In this document: positions 1 through 8,965 of the stretch, one piece after another | Layout of the letters: each line of letters starts with the position of its first letter | How positions within the stretch are numbered: position 1 is the first letter of the stretch | Assembly (NCBI GenBank): GCA_964521865.1 | Contig: CAZFTJ010000006.1 | Coordinates: 124,001 to 188,000, forward strand | Source of the DNA: CAYSRJ01 sp964521865 | Lineage (GTDB): Bacteria; Spirochaetota; B62-G9; DRHN01 | Length of the DNA stretch: 64,000 nucleotides | Direction of reading: 5' to 3' | Notes under the pieces: generated by a model | The model's database searches: none | Told to the model about the DNA's origin: nothing | What the model saw: only the letters and a program-made list of their open reading frames with translations | Program-made: the position numbers and the translations under genes

Positions 1-276
1 CAGCGAGCGGCGGTCTCGGGCATCTTCGGTACGGCTCACCAAACCCTGTCTCACCAGCCGGTCGACGATGCCGGTCATGTTGGTTGGAGTAACACTCAAC
101 GCTACTGCCAGCTTCCCCGAAGTAGTACTCCCTTGGTCGCTGATGAAGAACAGGCTTTTGAGCTGAGCAATGGTAAGAGGTAAACTCATCCAGATATCAA
201 GTTCATATTGTCTGCGGGCCTGGTCAGCCTTCTGCTGAAGCTGAATAATCTTCTTCACTAAGTCTTCTTTAGACAT
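1..276 (-). CDS. MarR-family transcriptional regulator (5' part, cut by window edge)
   Basis: Reading the minus strand from the ATG at 276 gives 92 codons that run off the window start. The N-terminal helix (MSKEDLVKKIIQLQQKADQA) is followed by a winged-helix segment with LTIAQLKSLFFIS, SGKLAVALSVTPTNMTGIV and DRLVRQGLVSRTEDARDRRS, which is the typical MarR recognition helix plus wing with its DxRD motif. MarR proteins are dimeric repressors or activators that often respond to aromatic or oxidative ligands. The gene is divergent from a metallo-beta-lactamase-fold gene, so that gene is its likely target. The C-terminal dimerisation part is outside the window. Confidence 0.85.
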   Translation of the reverse strand, partial: MSKEDLVKKIIQLQQKADQARRQYELDIWMSLPLTIAQLKSLFFISDQGSTTSGKLAVALSVTPTNMTGIVDRLVRQGLVSRTEDARDRRSL

Positions 277-292
277 AATTCAATTTACCTTA

Positions 293-331
293 TAGTGAAA
301 GTTACATTAATATTGTAATAAGCATTCACTA
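293..331. promoter_or_regulatory. Inverted repeat between marR-type gene and MBL gene, possible MarR operator
   Basis: The arms TAGTGAA (293-299) and TTCACTA (325-331) are exact inverted repeats around an AT-rich centre, just upstream of the MarR start at 276. MarR proteins usually bind such palindromes and autoregulate. That this one binds its own promoter is inference. Confidence 0.4.
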
Positions 332-449
332 AATAGTCAATATCAACCTGACAAGGTTTTTACTGAGCGCTGGGGTCTACCATTATGACTATATTGAACT
401 ACACTCCCTTTCGTAATAGAATAAACATTTCTGATGCAGGAGCCAGACA

Positions 450-1127
450 ATGGAGATAACTTTCGGCATTCATCAAATCAACCGTGTCCGGGGTGCTAAC
501 TGCTATCTGGCCATCACCGAATCTAAAATGTTGTTGATTGATACGGGGATACCCGGCAATGGGGGAAAGATTATCAATTACATCAAAGGATTGGGTAAAA
601 ATCCAGCGGACATTAATTGGGTCGTTCTAACTCATGCCGATATAGACCACATCGGTAGTGCTGCTGAAATGAAGAAAATGATGGGTGCGAAGCTTGCCAT
701 ACACGTCAATGATGCTCTGACCCTTTCCGGCAAGAGCGGATTTAAAACCGTCAGAGGGCCTCTTGGACTACTTTTCAAGATAATGAAACCGCTGATGCAC
801 TTTCAGGCAGTGGAACCCGATGTCATTTTCGAGAACAATTTTGAGATTGACGGTTTCAAAATTATCCATACTCCGGGCCACACTAATGGCAGTATCTGCC
901 TCTACCTGCCGGGAAAAGTTATCTTTGTGGGTGATGCTCTAAGAAGCGATTCGAGAGGTAATCTTCAACCTCCTAATAGGAACCTTTCTGCGGATATAGG
1001 ATAAGCTAAGGCTTCATTGCTGGTGCTCTCGGGACTTGAATTCGATATTTTACTACCGGGACACGGCGCTCCGGTTATCGGTAAAGCATCCACTAAGCTT
1101 AAGGAATTGATGGAGCATATGATGTGA
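450..1127 (+). pseudogene. Metallo-beta-lactamase-fold hydrolase, interrupted by in-frame TAA
   Basis: The ORF from ATG 450 has the MBL-fold signature THADIDH (HxHxDH-like, first His replaced by the TH context), a second metal site in HTPGHTNGSIC, and GDAL. A TAA at 1002-1004 stops it after 184 residues, but the same frame continues with AKASLLVLSGLEFDILLPGHGAPVI to a TGA at 1125-1127. The continuation contains the PGHG motif that normally ends these proteins. One base (CAA to TAA) would restore a roughly 225-residue protein of normal length. Family members hydrolyse thioesters, lactones or phosphodiesters; the substrate here is unknown. The gene is divergent from the MarR regulator. Confidence 0.75.
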
Positions 1128-1178
1128 AGCACCAAATTCCATACACCAAGTAATCCCACTGGAGGCGATTGTATACCA

Positions 1179-1325
1179 GAGCACCCTTTGAAAATCTATG
1201 AAGATTTGGATCCGAAACTTCTGAATCTGATAAACGATACTCAGAAATTAGCCCCGACCGACGGCGTTCTGTCAAGGAAAATCTCTATACACCCATTGCC
1301 ATGGCACGTGTTGTTGAAAAGCTGA
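1179..1325 (+). pseudogene. Remnant resembling a carboxymuconolactone decarboxylase-family N-terminus
   Basis: One frame reads HPLKIYEDLDPKLLNLIND followed by TQKLAPTDGVLSRK and then loses homology and stops at a TGA. This matches the start of small AhpD/CMD-like proteins (LDPELL...DGALPRK) that often sit beside MarR and MBL genes. No CxxC active-site region remains. Identification is from pattern memory only, so it is tentative. Confidence 0.3.
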
Positions 1326-1435
1326 TCCCTATTGTGCGAAAGTGGATTAGGAACACAGGAGCTGAAGGAAAGGCTTGATACCTGCGAAATGTAACCCTAT
1401 ATCAGCGATCTATATTATGTAATGAAGGAATAACG

Positions 1436-1676
1436 GTGTATGCGGTGATGGGGATCGGTTTGGAGGGGCGAAAGGAGTGTCTGGGGCTGTGTGTGGCGGA
1501 GACGGAATAGGCGAAGTACTGGCTGCCGGTGATGAACGAACTTCGGGACCGGGAGATGGAGGAAGTATTGATATTCTCAGTTGACGATCTGAGCGGATTG
1601 TCTGAGGCGATCGAGACGGTATTTCCTAGGGCTGAGATACAGAAGAGTGTGGTTCATCAGGTACGGACTCTCTCCT
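1436..1676 (+). pseudogene. IS256-family (Mutator) transposase fragment
   Basis: The frame from 1436 reads VYAVMGIGLEGRKECLGL, then (after an in-frame TAG at 1508-1510) AKYWLPVMNELRDREMEEV and SVDDLSGLSEAIETVFPRAE. This is the central DDE region of IS256-type transposases (usually D-GL-GF-EAI---FP---Q-C--H). Both ends are missing and one stop interrupts it, so it is an inactive relic of about 80 codons. Confidence 0.75.
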
Positions 1677-1704
1677 GGGCATGATGCACGAGGAGGAGGA
1701 ACCC

Positions 1705-2560
1705 ATGGACACAGACGGACAAAAGCAGACCGCGTTGTTCCGGTTCGATGTCATCTCCCCTCTGGTTGGTATGCATTTGGACAGAGGCGAGCGGGAGAGA
1801 ATCCTAGAGCAGATCATAAGTAGCCGATGGTAGATACCCTGCTCAACTCGAACGACCATCGGCCGGGCGACAGTCTTGAAGTGGCTCTCCCGCTACAGGA
1901 TCAATGGAGAGGATATCGAAGCTCTGAAGCCCCCACCAGTGTGGGGACGAAGGGAGCTGCCGCAGCATTGATCCCGAAACTGAGGCGACATTGATGTAGT
2001 TGAAACAACAGCTCCCTGGGGTGTCGCTTACGGTCTTGTTGAGTGCAGCCCGGGACAGTAGGATCATCGGCTGGGAGTTCACGCCTTCCCAGCAGAGCGG
2101 TTATCGAATGTTCAGCCGCCGTGGCCTGGACAAACCTCTGTAGCCTCCAGTCGCCCGCTGGCGCTTCGAAGCAGAATTGCCTAACGATTTGTGGCAGTCG
2201 GGCTGCATGCATGAACTACAGGTCAGCGTCGACGAAGCAAGCAGAAAGAGCTATCTGTCGCCATCCTCGACGACCACTCGCGTCTGATTACCCACAGTTA
2301 GTTCTATCTGCAGGAGAACATCGACAGCTTCCGGGAGTGCCTGGTCCAGGCGCTGGCAAAGCGGGGGCTACCCCGCAGGCTCTACACTTACAACGGGTCT
2401 GCTATACCGTTTGCACTCCATCAGAACAACGATCTGAGCACCGTTTAGAATGGTGAACTGGGCAACAGCATCGAACTCATAGTTGCCGTCAGCACCGCTT
2501 AGTTGTTTAAGATTCTTCACCTTAAATTTGTCGAGCGCTCCACCGAGGGCCCGAGCCAGG
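1705..2560 (+). pseudogene. Degenerate DDE/rve-type transposase (IS481-like)
   Basis: A good ribosome site (AGGAGGAGGA, 1691-1700) precedes ATG 1705, giving FDVISPLVGMHLDRGERE and a helix-turn-helix (TTIGRATVLKWLSRYR). Stops and frameshifts follow (first TAG at 1831-1833). Further on, in other frames, LSVAILDDHSRLITH and ENIDSFRECLVQALAKRGLP plus LYTYNGSA are recognisable as the rve integrase core (DDHSR..., Y-DNG-A). The second catalytic Asp is replaced in the YNG motif and the gene is broken several times. It is a transposase relic with higher G+C than the catabolic genes. Confidence 0.65.
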
Positions 2561-2613
2561 TATTATACTGTGCAGTCTGTTTACTGATAGATAACTTCTG
2601 TTTTTATCTAGAG

Positions 2614-2769
2614 TTACTTATCAGATTTAAGGAAAAGGTTCATCTTGGTACCGCATATTGAGCACACTCCCTTTGCCTGACGCCGTCCCTTTTCATTAGT
2701 AACAATCTCTACGTTATTCATCTCCCGCTTGGCTTTGCACTTTACACAGTACGATACATATTGGTTCAT
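2614..2769 (-). CDS. DUF5679-like small zinc-ribbon protein
   Basis: This 51-residue protein starts at ATG 2769 on the minus strand behind a GAGGAG ribosome site and ends at TAA 2614-2616. The sequence has two Cys pairs, YCVKCKAKRE and GVCSICGTK, the arrangement of a C-x2-C...C-x2-C zinc ribbon. Proteins of this size with VKCKAKREM...GVC..CGTK are the DUF5679 family, whose function is not known. The spacing of the Cys pairs and the good start site support a real gene that is often missed because of its size. Confidence 0.7.
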   Translation of the reverse strand: MNQYVSYCVKCKAKREMNNVEIVTNEKGRRQAKGVCSICGTKMNLFLKSDK

Positions 2770-3247
2770 TACACGCTCCTCGTTTATGGCATTGAAAGTA
2801 TTTTAATCGGCAATGTAAAAAATTCAAGAAGTTTATGTTACTTCACATTATACTAAACTCTATCAGACAGTCATACATAAAGATATCCCGAAAACCACCA
2901 ATGAAAAAAAGCGTGCAATTGGTGAGTTTTAAAAATGCTATCACCTGACCAAAGGTTTTAGCTCCTTCTATTGGGCTCAGTTTTTTCTAAAAGCATACCC
3001 GGTATATTATAGGTTGAGAATGATAAGGAAATCCTCTTTGCAAGTTGAGTTTCACCGAATAACTTACCCCAACATACTTCTAATTTTGCCAACTTTTTAC
3101 TCACTTACATTTTTGCAAGAGCTACTAGTGATAAATAAATCTAAATTACGAAAAAATGCTTGACAAATATTTTGTAATATGTAGAATTACTTAATATATT
3201 AAGTATAAATTAAATTATTAATATATAGTGATCTGGAGAAGGATTAA
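2770..3247. other. Long AT-rich intergenic region ahead of the first catabolic operon
   Basis: Apart from the promoter at 3162-3189 no gene, tRNA or repeat is recognisable in these 478 bases. Confidence 0.4.
3162..3189 (+). promoter_or_regulatory. Sigma-70 type promoter for the epimerase/aminotransferase operon
   Basis: TTGACA (3162-3167) and TAGAAT (3184-3189) are separated by 16 bp, about 60 bp before the epimerase start. The -35 box is perfect. No clear operator palindrome is seen next to it. Confidence 0.65.
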
Positions 3248-4096
3248 ATGGCAAAATGCGGAGCATATGCTCTCATATGGGGACCTTCGTTTGATAAAAA
3301 CAGCTTGAATCTTGTTAATCACATCAAAGAGATGGGGTTCGATGGGATTGAAATACCACTAGTTGCTTCGATATTAAACAAGCTCCCGCGGAACGAATTA
3401 AAAAAAAGATTGGCTGATACAAATTTATCTGCACTATTCTGTACGGGGCTTGATCCAAAGCAAAACGTTGCTTCCAGAGAACAAAGTGATCGCTTGCGAG
3501 GTGTTGAGCATTTAAAAAGATGTGTTGACGTTGTAAAGGAGTTCGACGGCGATGTTCTCGCTGGTGTACTTTATGGGGTTTGGGGTGGTTTTAGTGGCTT
3601 CCCCCCTACTAATGACGAGCTCAACTGGTCTGCGGAATGCATAAGAGAGGTTTCAGAATATTCTCAAATGTTAAATATTGATCTTGCCCTCGAGCCTGTA
3701 AGTCGATTTGAAGGTTACCTGATTGCTACCGCTGAAGAAGGCCTTGAATATATAAAGAGAGTGGGACGCAACAACGTAGGATTACATCTAGATACTTTTC
3801 AGATGAACATCGAGGAAAAAAATCTTCCTGCAGCAATCCGGAAGGCTGGTGACAAGCTTTTTCACTTTCACGTGTGCGCGAGTGACAGAGGTATTCCAGG
3901 CACAGGTCATGTTGATTGGAACGGGGTCTTTGGCGTGTTGAAAGAGAATGTTTATAAAAGGTGGCTGACTGTCGAGTCTTTTAGTCCCGAACCCGGCGGT
4001 GTAGGGGCTGCGGCAAAGGTATGGCGTAGTTTAGCGCCAACAGCGGATGATATTGCAAAAGGTGGATTACACCTTATTAGAAGTAATTTGCCCTAA
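3248..4096 (+). CDS. Sugar phosphate isomerase/epimerase, ketose 3-epimerase-like
   Basis: A 282-residue AP endonuclease-2 type TIM barrel, normal length for D-tagatose/D-psicose 3-epimerases. The four metal ligands of that family are visible: Glu149 (ALEPVSRFE), Asp182 (LHLDTFQMN), His208 (FHVCASDRG) and Glu243 (TVESF). The DRGIPGTGHVDW loop is also typical. The enzyme should invert C3 of a free ketose or a related polyol-ketone using a divalent metal in the cytoplasm. It has a GGAGAAGGA ribosome site and heads a cluster with a class III aminotransferase. A paralogue with the same ligands lies at 38210-39067. Exact substrate unknown. Confidence 0.85.
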   Translation: MAKCGAYALIWGPSFDKNSLNLVNHIKEMGFDGIEIPLVASILNKLPRNELKKRLADTNLSALFCTGLDPKQNVASREQSDRLRGVEHLKRCVDVVKEFDGDVLAGVLYGVWGGFSGFPPTNDELNWSAECIREVSEYSQMLNIDLALEPVSRFEGYLIATAEEGLEYIKRVGRNNVGLHLDTFQMNIEEKNLPAAIRKAGDKLFHFHVCASDRGIPGTGHVDWNGVFGVLKENVYKRWLTVESFSPEPGGVGAAAKVWRSLAPTADDIAKGGLHLIRSNLP

Positions 4097-4164
4097 ATTA
4101 CCGCTCTTTATATTAAAATAAAATGCTGACTAGAATATCAATTTGAATAATAAGGAGTTATCTA

Positions 4165-5475
4165 GTGGAGGAACTAAACAAAAAGATTGAAAAATTTGCA
4201 AAAAAACATATTATGCAAAATTGGGAACATAGTGGTCTTATATTGACTGAAGGGAAAGGAATATACGTCAAAGATATCTGGGGGAAAGAATATATCGATT
4301 GTACGTCCCAGGCGTGGACCTTGGCAACAGGATATTCACATCCAAAGATAATAAAGGCTGTCCAGGAGCAATTACCAAAAATGATACAGGCTTTTGCCAG
4401 TGTATACAATATTCCACAAATTAAACTGGTCGAGAAGTTATTGGACATCACACCCTCAGAGTTCACTCAATTCGCCTTTACTTTAAGTGGTGCTGATGCA
4501 ATAGAAGGAGCGATGCGGTTAGCGATGCGGTATACCGGAGGTCAGGATTTTATAACTCTGTATCAAGGATACCATGGAAGGACATTTGCAGCCACGGCAA
4601 TGAGTCATACATATCCTACTTATGTTAAATGTAAACGCGGTGTGGAACGATTTATTCCGAAACCCACTCGTGTACCAAATTTTAATTGTTATCGCTGCTA
4701 CTTTGACCTCAAATATCCTGATTGTGATATCTTCTGCGTGAAATTCCTCGAACGGGCAATAGATCATGCTGTCGACTCTAAGGTTGCGGGGGTACTTCTT
4801 GAACCTCTGCAGGCAAATGGAGGTCACGTATTTCCGCCAAAAGAATACCTCATAAAATTGCGGCAGATCTGTACAGAGAGAGACATCCCTTTAATTTATG
4901 ATGAAATACAAACAGGATTTGGACGTTGCGGGGCGTGGTTTGCCTCTGATGTATTCAATGCATACCCAGATATAATGGTTGTCGGAAAGGGTTTAGGAAG
5001 CGGGTTTCCGATAACGGGGATCATTACCAGTGAAAAATATGATCTATTTGACCCTGGGGACTGGGGGTCTACAAATGGTGGAAACCCGCTTTCTTGTACG
5101 GCTGCCCTTACGACGCTTGAAATTATTGAGGAGGAAGGTCTCCTAGATAACGCCAATAAGGTGGGAAAAATATTTGAAAACAGGATGAAGCAATTAATGG
5201 AAGTATACGATTTCATAGGAGACGTACGAGTTCTAGGTCTATTTTTAAGTGTTGAAATTGTAAAAGACAAGAAATCGAAAAAAGAAAATGTTGAAATGGC
5301 CAAGCTGATTGTTAAAAAAGCCTTGGAAAAAGGTTTGATAATAGCAAAAACGGGGATCGGAGATGTCGGTAATGTATTAAAGATAAAACCTCCTCTTATC
5401 ATGACTGCTTCCGAGATGGAAAAAGTGCTCTGGATATTGGAAAATTGCTTTGAAGAAATAATAAAAGGAAAGTAA
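4165..5475 (+). CDS. Class III aminotransferase with Cys cluster
   Basis: A 436-residue PLP enzyme started by GTG 4165 behind AAGGAG. Fold type I class III marks are Gly/Ala-rich LSGADAIEGAMRLA (about 107-120), YHGRT (136-140), the cofactor Asp246 in YDEIQTGFGR, and the Schiff-base Lys275 in VVGKGLGSGFP. Members transfer amino groups between omega-amino acids, amines or diamines and 2-oxo acids. A motif C175-YR-C178...C187...C191 (CYRCYFDLKYPDCDIFC) resembles the Cys pair of GABA aminotransferases and recurs in the enzyme at 44867. It follows the epimerase by 68 bp, so both are probably cotranscribed. Substrate unassigned. Confidence 0.88.
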   Translation: MEELNKKIEKFAKKHIMQNWEHSGLILTEGKGIYVKDIWGKEYIDCTSQAWTLATGYSHPKIIKAVQEQLPKMIQAFASVYNIPQIKLVEKLLDITPSEFTQFAFTLSGADAIEGAMRLAMRYTGGQDFITLYQGYHGRTFAATAMSHTYPTYVKCKRGVERFIPKPTRVPNFNCYRCYFDLKYPDCDIFCVKFLERAIDHAVDSKVAGVLLEPLQANGGHVFPPKEYLIKLRQICTERDIPLIYDEIQTGFGRCGAWFASDVFNAYPDIMVVGKGLGSGFPITGIITSEKYDLFDPGDWGSTNGGNPLSCTAALTTLEIIEEEGLLDNANKVGKIFENRMKQLMEVYDFIGDVRVLGLFLSVEIVKDKKSKKENVEMAKLIVKKALEKGLIIAKTGIGDVGNVLKIKPPLIMTASEMEKVLWILENCFEEIIKGK

Positions 5476-5568
5476 TAGAGCAAGAATGCTTGTTTCAAGT
5501 ATAAGGGCTGAAAATACTTTTCGTTTTTAAAGCGTGGTAATTTTTTCTGTAAACAATATTCGATAGGA

Positions 5569-5985
5569 GTGTGCATTGTGAAAATTATTATTGGATCAAT
5601 GATGCACGAGTCAAATACGTTCTCATGTGTGTCTATGGATATCGAAACTTTTAAAAGGACACCGTATTTGATAGGGGAAGAGCTTATTGCGCATCATACA
5701 GGAAAACGTACAGAACCTGGTGGAATGCTAGACATATTTACAAAAAAAGGAGTGAAGGCTATTCTCTCGAATTTATGCATGGGCTATTCCCTCAGGAAAG
5801 GTAACAAAAGAAGCATGATAAAGAATATATTTATTGCTCATATTAAAAAAATATTGAGGGGCTTGATGGAGAGCTCCTTGCTTTGCATGGGGCAATGGGG
5901 GCAGAAGATTTGGAAGATCCTGAAGGTGATTTATTAAAAGAAATACGCCATATATCCCAAAGTGTACATATCTATTCTTGATTTC
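5569..5985 (+). pseudogene. M81 (MlrC/microcystinase-like) metallopeptidase, truncated and frameshifted
   Basis: The N-terminus reads VKIIIGSMMHESNTFSCV, matching the IGGxxHExNTFSP start of MlrC-family zinc proteins, and continues through GGMLDIFTKKGVKAILSN. A shift of frame near 5850 then gives LDGELLALHGAMGAEDLEDP and EGDLLKEIRHIS, the hallmark ALHGAM-EG--DPEGDLL motif. Homology ends near 5980, where the next bases encode the start of an ABC permease. Only about a third of the usual 480-500 residues remains, so the gene is dead. It follows the aminotransferase and may once have been part of the same operon. Confidence 0.7.
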
Positions 5986-6641
5986 GTTCATGCTTGTACT
6001 TTTATTTCGCATCTATTGGATGGCAACAATAGCAACAAAGGAATTGATTGATATATTTACAGTTCCACCTAAGTTTATATATCACCCCATTCTCAGACAC
6101 TACAAGCACATATTTCTGGGGGGGTGTAAAGAGGATAGCGCTGGACACTTTTACCAATGCTTTAGTGAATAGTGCAAAGGTTTTACTTTTATCGGTATTT
6201 TTTGCCGCGATATGAGGGATACCAGGAGCCTACAGTTTGGCAAGGTTTAATTACAGAGGGAAGAACGTTATTTCCATATGGATTTTGAGAGGATTTTTTC
6301 TTGAAATACCAAAAGATATAGAAGAAGCAGCAATGGTTGACGGATGTGCTCAATTTCAGGCTTTCTTGCGTGTGTCATTGCCTCTCGCGAGACCAGGTAT
6401 AAGTATGAGCATTATTTTGTGTATAATTTTATCATGGAATACATTTTTATTTCCATTTTTGCTGGCAGGTAAGAATGCCATGACTGCACCTGTATCCATC
6501 ACAGGTTTTATTTCATTTGAAGAAATTTCCTGGGGGAAGCTGGCCAGAGGTTTAATAATGATACTTTCTCTAATAATACTCGCATTCTTTTTCCAGAAAG
6601 CAATTGTTCGTGGTCTAATCTTAGGCGTAGTCAAGGGTTAA
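5980..6641 (+). pseudogene. CUT1 ABC permease (MalG-like) remnant with internal deletion
   Basis: Three pieces of one permease are readable: ISFMLVLLFRIYWMATIATK with VPPKFIYHPILRHYKHIF (near 5985-6120), SLARFNYRGKN (from about 6234), and a long C-terminal part to VKG at 6641. Compared with the intact paralogue at 11537, about 50 residues are missing between WIL and GFF (around 6290), covering a membrane segment, and at least one frameshift lies near 6120-6230. The EAA loop IPKDIEEAAMVDGCAQFQAF survives. The gene cannot make a working channel. It is evidence for a second, lost transporter in this cluster. Confidence 0.75.
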
Positions 6642-6720
6642 ATGATCTATATATAAATTATGGATTGAATATGTTGTATTTCGATGCTGGTATGGATATG
6701 AATTAGGAGAAAGTGAGAAT

Positions 6721-7281
6721 ATGCTTGAAAAGAGTATAAACTCTTTAGGGGTTAAAATTAAGAATTACCGGGTAGAGAGAAAAATAACCATACGTAAGCT
6801 ATCACAAATAACTGGCCTGACAAGCAGTTATTTGAGCCAGGTCGAAAGAAATATGGTTGTCCCAAGTCTAAAAAGTCTGGTAAAAATAGGTGAAGCTCTC
6901 AAAATACCCATCATTTCTCTTTTTGGTAATAATATAATTGAAAAAGAACCTGTAACAAAGGGCAAGCAGCGAATGCATATAAAGTTACCTAACTCCAATA
7001 TTGAATATGAGCTTCTTTCGCCGAGTTTTAATCATAATATTTTGTTTCTTTTATCAGTTATTCAACCTCATCAGGCGAAGGAAGAAGAGTTTGTGACCCA
7101 TCATGGTGAAGAGTGTATATACATACTTAATGGGACAATGGTTGTGGAAATCGACGACAAATCATACACACTTGTATCGGGGGATAGTATACACTTTGAT
7201 TCGGGACGGGCGCACCGGCTGCTCAATAAGGGAGATGAAGTTGTTATTGCTGTAGTCGCAGAGAGTCCTCCTTCTTTTTAA
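6721..7281 (+). CDS. XRE-family regulator with C-terminal cupin domain
   Basis: This 186-residue protein has an N-terminal helix-turn-helix (about 9-66: VKIKNYRVERKITIRKLSQI, then TGLTSSYLSQVERN) and a cupin_2 domain (about 105-180) with EEFVTHHGEECIYILNGTM and SGDSIHFDSGRAHRL. Such HTH-cupin proteins (PuuR/MtlR-like group) sense small ligands through the cupin and repress nearby catabolic genes. The start follows AGGAGAAAG. It sits between two decayed genes and upstream of an intact transporter, so it is the best candidate for local control of the 3.2-14 kb cluster. No matching operator was identified. Confidence 0.85.
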   Translation: MLEKSINSLGVKIKNYRVERKITIRKLSQITGLTSSYLSQVERNMVVPSLKSLVKIGEALKIPIISLFGNNIIEKEPVTKGKQRMHIKLPNSNIEYELLSPSFNHNILFLLSVIQPHQAKEEEFVTHHGEECIYILNGTMVVEIDDKSYTLVSGDSIHFDSGRAHRLLNKGDEVVIAVVAESPPSF

Positions 7282-7360
7282 ATAGATAAATACTATTTTT
7301 CAGAAAGAACATAAGCTTTTATGTCTGATCATTTTCATAAATAGCAATAAGTAGGATGTG

Positions 7361-8701
7361 ATGATCGATTCAAATAATATTAATAATATCAATGAGGGAA
7401 AAACAGTTTTACTCTCAGGATGAGGAGAAATGACAGATCTAGTAGTTGAATCAGGTACTGGGACCAAGTTCAAGGATATTAATGGCAAAGAAAATATCGA
7501 CTGTACTTCCCTGACCTGGTCCTTGATTACAAGGTACAATCACCCCAGAATTATTGATGCAGTAAAGCACCAACTCGAAGAATCGACCCACTCAAGAAGT
7601 ACTTTTTATACAATTCCTCAGCATGTACTTGCAAAAAAGCTCTCAGAAATATCTCTTGGAACAGGTGCTAAAAAACTCAAACGTGTTTCATTTAGCTTAC
7701 TTGGGTCTGTTGCAAAAGAACGTGCACTAAAATTAGCTCTAAATAATAAACAAGGAAAATTGATTGCCCTTTATCACAGTTATCACGTCCGAACGTTGGG
7801 TTCTGTGTCGGTCAGTTGGTCGCATTCCAATAATAAATTTATGACCCTCATGGGAAATACAGTGAGAGTCACCGGGGCATATCTTTATCACTGTTCTTTC
7901 GACCTCAATTACCCATCGTGTAAGCTCGCGTATGTTGATTTATTATTAGATGAAGCAATAGAAAAGGCTCCCGATGGTCCAGTACGTGCAATGATAATGG
8001 AACCAGTCCAAGGAAAGGTGGGCAGATTACTTTTTCGAAAGTTTTCGAAAGAATATCATAAGAAGAGAGTAAGGCAGACCCACAATAAGCATGAAATTTT
8101 GTTGATATATGCTGGAATACAAACTGGATTTTCACGTGTACCAGCTATGTTAGCCTGTGAATTTTATGGAGTCATACCGGAAATAATTATTTATCGGGAA
8201 GGGAGAGTGGGGGTGAATTCCCACTCGCGGGGACGTTATCACGTGAAAGATTGCCAATCTTTACACCTGGAAATCATGGTTTTACATTTGGATATTTTCC
8301 TCTTTCAATGGTGGCTGTCCTTGAGAATTTAAAGGTGATTTGAAGAAGACAATCTCATAAGCAGAAGTAAAAAGCTGGGTGAAATTATTCTAAAAAGGCT
8401 CAATACACTGAAAGAAAAGTATGAATTAATAGGGGATGTTCGCGGTGTTGGGTTGATAATAGGAATTGAACTATTTCGCGATAGGTCAATACAAGAACCT
8501 GTAACAGACAAAACGTGGCAATTCGTGAGAGATAGTATAGCGAAAGGTGTAGTTTTCGGAAGCTTCTGTTACAGTGGTTTGGAGAATGTAGTCAAGGTTA
8601 AGCTACCAGTCATCATTACTGAAGCGCAGATTGAAAAAGTGTTCCAAGTTGTTAAGGAGATCATGCAGAATATTCAAAAAAGAAGTAAAAAATACAAATG
8701 A
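7361..8701 (+). pseudogene. Class III aminotransferase pseudogene
   Basis: The frame from ATG 7430 (301 codons) resembles the enzyme at 4165: KDINGKENIDCTSLTWSL, FSLLGSVAKERALKLAL, CSFDLNYPSC. The PLP-binding YDEIQTGF has become YAGIQTGF and the Schiff-base Lys region is garbled (IIIYREGRVG). A frameshift near 8200-8330 moves the rest to another frame, ending with YELIGDVRGVGLIIGIELF and VVKVKLPVIITEAQIEKVFQ at TGA 8699-8701. Upstream, an in-frame stop separates a short MIDSNNINNINEGK leader (7361). The loss of cofactor residues makes it inactive. Confidence 0.8.
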
Positions 8702-8965
8702 GGAGGTTCATTATGAAGATGTACAAATTGTTACTGTTATTTATTGCAGATTGAAAAAGTGCTCTAAGTTGTTAAGGAGATCATGCAGAATATTCAAAAA
8801 AGAAGTAAAAAATACAAATGNNNNNNNNNNNNNNNNNNNNNNNNNNNNNNNNNNNNNNNNNNNNNNNNNNNNNNNNNNNNNNNNNNNNNNNNNNNNNNNN
8901 NNNNNNNNNNNNNNNNNNNNAGGAGGTTCATTATGAAGATGTACAAATTTTTACTGTTCTTTATT
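8626..8965 (+). repeat. 120-bp imperfect direct repeat around a 100-N assembly gap
   Basis: Bases 8626-8700 recur at 8746-8820 (offset 120, two differences) and bases 8701-8745 recur at 8921-8965 (two differences). Between the copies lie exactly 100 Ns (8821-8920), a standard scaffold spacer. The repeat covers the end of the dead aminotransferase and the start of the solute-binding protein. The small differences between copies fit two strain variants placed side by side, or a real tandem duplication that broke the assembly. Confidence 0.8.

Noticed and set aside
1626..2212. Minus-strand ORFs
   Set aside because: They are shadows of the degenerate plus-strand transposase.
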